This document shows positions 62,024-64,000 of a stretch of DNA of 64,000 nt, one piece after another. The stretch covers positions 744,001 through 808,000 of the forward strand of contig NC_035167.2 in NCBI RefSeq assembly GCF_001659605.2, written 5' to 3'. A program made the position numbers and the translations under genes. The first letter of the stretch is position 1; every line of letters begins with the position of its first letter. This DNA is from Manihot esculenta (taxonomy: Eukaryota; Streptophyta; Magnoliopsida; Malpighiales; Euphorbiaceae). The notes beneath the pieces are model-generated. The model ran no database searches. It was not told where the DNA came from and saw only the letters and a list, made by a program, of their open reading frames with translations.

Positions 62024-64000
62024 GAAAATATTTTCCTAGGGAATTTCTCAACAATTATACCTTCTCCATTTTTGCCTTTTTTTTTTAATTTTTCTCTTCT
62101 CCCACCCTACTGGATTTGGCTTTGATATCACCTTCTGAACACACACATAAAAATATATACTGCATTATGCAGTTCTTTACATGTTTCTATTATGGACTCA
62201 TGATATTGTATTAATTTCATGTTTATATGCTGATTAGGCACACTTCTTTTTTTTTGTGCCTACTATGTTAAATAAAACCTACCTCCTTTCTTTTGTTTAT
62301 TAGTCGTTTACCTGCACCTATGCAGATATTAAATTTTTTTATATTAATTTTATATAAATTTACTTCACCTGTTAGGAGAAATAAAATATTTTTTTTAATT
62401 TTTAAATTTAAAATAATAATAAACTGTAAATCTATAGATCATTCAACTCAATTTTAAAAAAAAAATAAAAATTTAATATTTATTATCATATATTATTAAT
62501 ATATAATAATAAATTCTATTTAGAAATTTATTAAACTCCTCAATGGCTGTTGGAGGTAGAGAAAGAAAATCATCTGTTTTATTAGGATACAGATTGTTTT
62601 TTAGTTCATCAATTTCTTAAGTGGTAGAGATCATTAAGTGACGGATCCAATTTGAAGGCTGGTTAGTGACGAGGGCAGCTGCTCTATCAAAGTCTTCAAA
62701 TTGGAGGGAGAGAAGATGACAAAATCATTCCTAATAAAACAATACTTGCATCCCAAATCTACAACCAGATTAAAAATTAAAAATTTAAATTTCAAGAAAA
62801 GAAAAGAAAAATGGAAACAAGTAAAGCAAAATTAACCCCCAGATTTAAAGGAACAGCCTTTATTTTATTTATTTTTTTCCCAAGGTTTTTCACAACTGAT
62901 CCAATTGTTTAGTGCATAAATGAAAAGGCATTGAAGATTCTGTCACATCCACACCAGCAAATGCATGCTTAAAAATGGCATCAATGGAAATCATGAAATA
63001 GCTAATGAAGCTTAAAAAGAACCTTTATCATGCCCAAGGTGTCCTAAGCAGCAGGCTAATTATATTATTGATATTAACTGATAAAGTCAACACAATCCAT
63101 TTTGGACCAAAAACCCAGTTGAAACTTAAGCAACCTAAGTCCTTACCAGCCATTTAAAGCCATAGCCATCTAAGTCCAAAGGCATGCCCCACAAAATTAA
63201 TAGAAAATAAGAACACGTCCCTTTCTCATCTCCCCCATAAATACCTTTTTCACCCAGTCTTTCGGGGTGAGTGGTTAGTACCAAATATGGTGAATGACAC
63301 AGGCTTCTCAGACAAAGGCCCCATCTATCTCTAAAAAGCAAGATCCTGTAGTAGGAAAAAATCTTAGCAACCACCCCCCCCGCCCCCCGGAACAACCAAC
63401 CAAGAAAAAAAAACCCACAAGGGAACACATCAGCTCCACTTGATGATCTCGTAAATAAAGATTGTAAGAATTCAAAAAGATAATCCATTTAACCAATCTA
63501 CAATATCGTCGATTGGGTTCCACCACATCATGTACTGCTCTTCTTTCTCAAATCCCCAAAAAGAAATCATCCGTAAGAGTAGCAATAGAGAGAAAGTCTT
63601 AAGGCAAAGTAATGTATGATAAAAACTTAAGGTAGAGACTAAAGCAACCATTTGCAGGAAACCCAAAAAGAATAAAAGAAAAAACAAAGGTATAGAATTT
63701 AATAACTTTTAAGTTTTACATCATAAGGAAACATAATGGCTCCTCACTATCTGATCACCATCCATATTGGATTCTATTTGGAACACATCATCCATTGTAG
63801 CTCTTAAAAGAATTACTCTCCTCACCCTCTCTTATCCAACAGTAGTAAATGGATAAAATGGAAATGTTCAAGAAAGATGCTATCAAAAGATACAACTCAT
63901 GGTTTCATTGCAAAATGAAACATGTAGCTGAAGGCTTTGCTTTGGAGAAAAAAAATTATCCTACAAACAGAATATTGGAAGATCAGGACCTAACCTGGAC
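62024..64000. other. MATE 3'UTR and right-edge spacer
   Basis: About 250-300 bases of likely 3'UTR follow the MATE stop. AT-rich DNA comes next. From about 62840 the composition becomes more balanced. On the minus strand there is AATAAAATAAA at about 62855-62870 and a short open stretch FEKEEQYMMWWNPIDDIVDW (about 63480-63550). These may be the 3' region of a gene reading leftward from beyond the window, but no exon can be confirmed. A C-rich run occurs at 63376-63390. Confidence 0.4.

Overview
The window is nuclear DNA of a flowering plant. It has AT-rich spacers, GT-AG introns, plant gene families (an R2R3-MYB of the MYB83 type, a citrate-type MATE transporter, a plant ADP/ATP carrier with a long N-terminal presequence), plant-type LINE and Ty3/gypsy relics, and tRNA genes without an encoded CCA. 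The gene content and dispersed repeats fit a eudicot, possibly a rosid of the Malpighiales/Euphorbiaceae kind; that placement is inference.

Layout. (1) 1-5.1 kb: mitochondrial ADP/ATP carrier, + strand, three coding exons plus a 5'UTR exon and a 1.8 kb 5'UTR intron that carries a MITE-like insertion. (2) 7.1-9.5 kb: a six-exon plant protein of unknown function. (3) 11.3-16.5 kb: a decayed Ty3/gypsy retrotransposon with an internal tandem duplication. (4) 17.4-17.6 kb: a small intronless gene on the minus strand (68 aa). (5) 20.8-25.6 kb: a degraded LINE on the minus strand, split by a 2,240 bp solo LTR flanked by a perfect 5 bp target duplication. (6) 30.7-32.4 kb: a non-processed pseudogene of mitochondrial ATP synthase subunit O (OSCP), followed by a Mutator-type MITE. 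(7) 36.3-38.6 kb: MYB83, a secondary-wall regulator. (8) 39.9-43.4 kb: three identical tRNA-Ser(GCU) genes separated by two near-identical 1.7 kb spacers. (9) 45.3-48.0 kb: a three-exon LEA_2/NDR1-like membrane protein. (10) 50.6-51.5 kb: a MULE-type element with long terminal inverted repeats and an internal, possibly captured, segment. (11) 58.1-62.0 kb: a 13-exon MATE citrate transporter of the DTX42/FRD3 group. (12) The last 2 kb have no gene I can establish; they may include the 3' part of a leftward transcript.

The genes are ordinary, separately transcribed plant loci with no operon-like logic. The unusual content is structural: the tRNA-Ser tandem array with its unclassified GC-rich island, the nested solo LTR with its palindromic motif array, the MULE-type elements, a three-copy dispersed repeat family (about 6.1, 10.0 and 56.2 kb), and the broken OSCP copy. 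Exon boundaries were read by eye from splice sites and reading-frame continuity; all five multi-exon coding models below close in frame.
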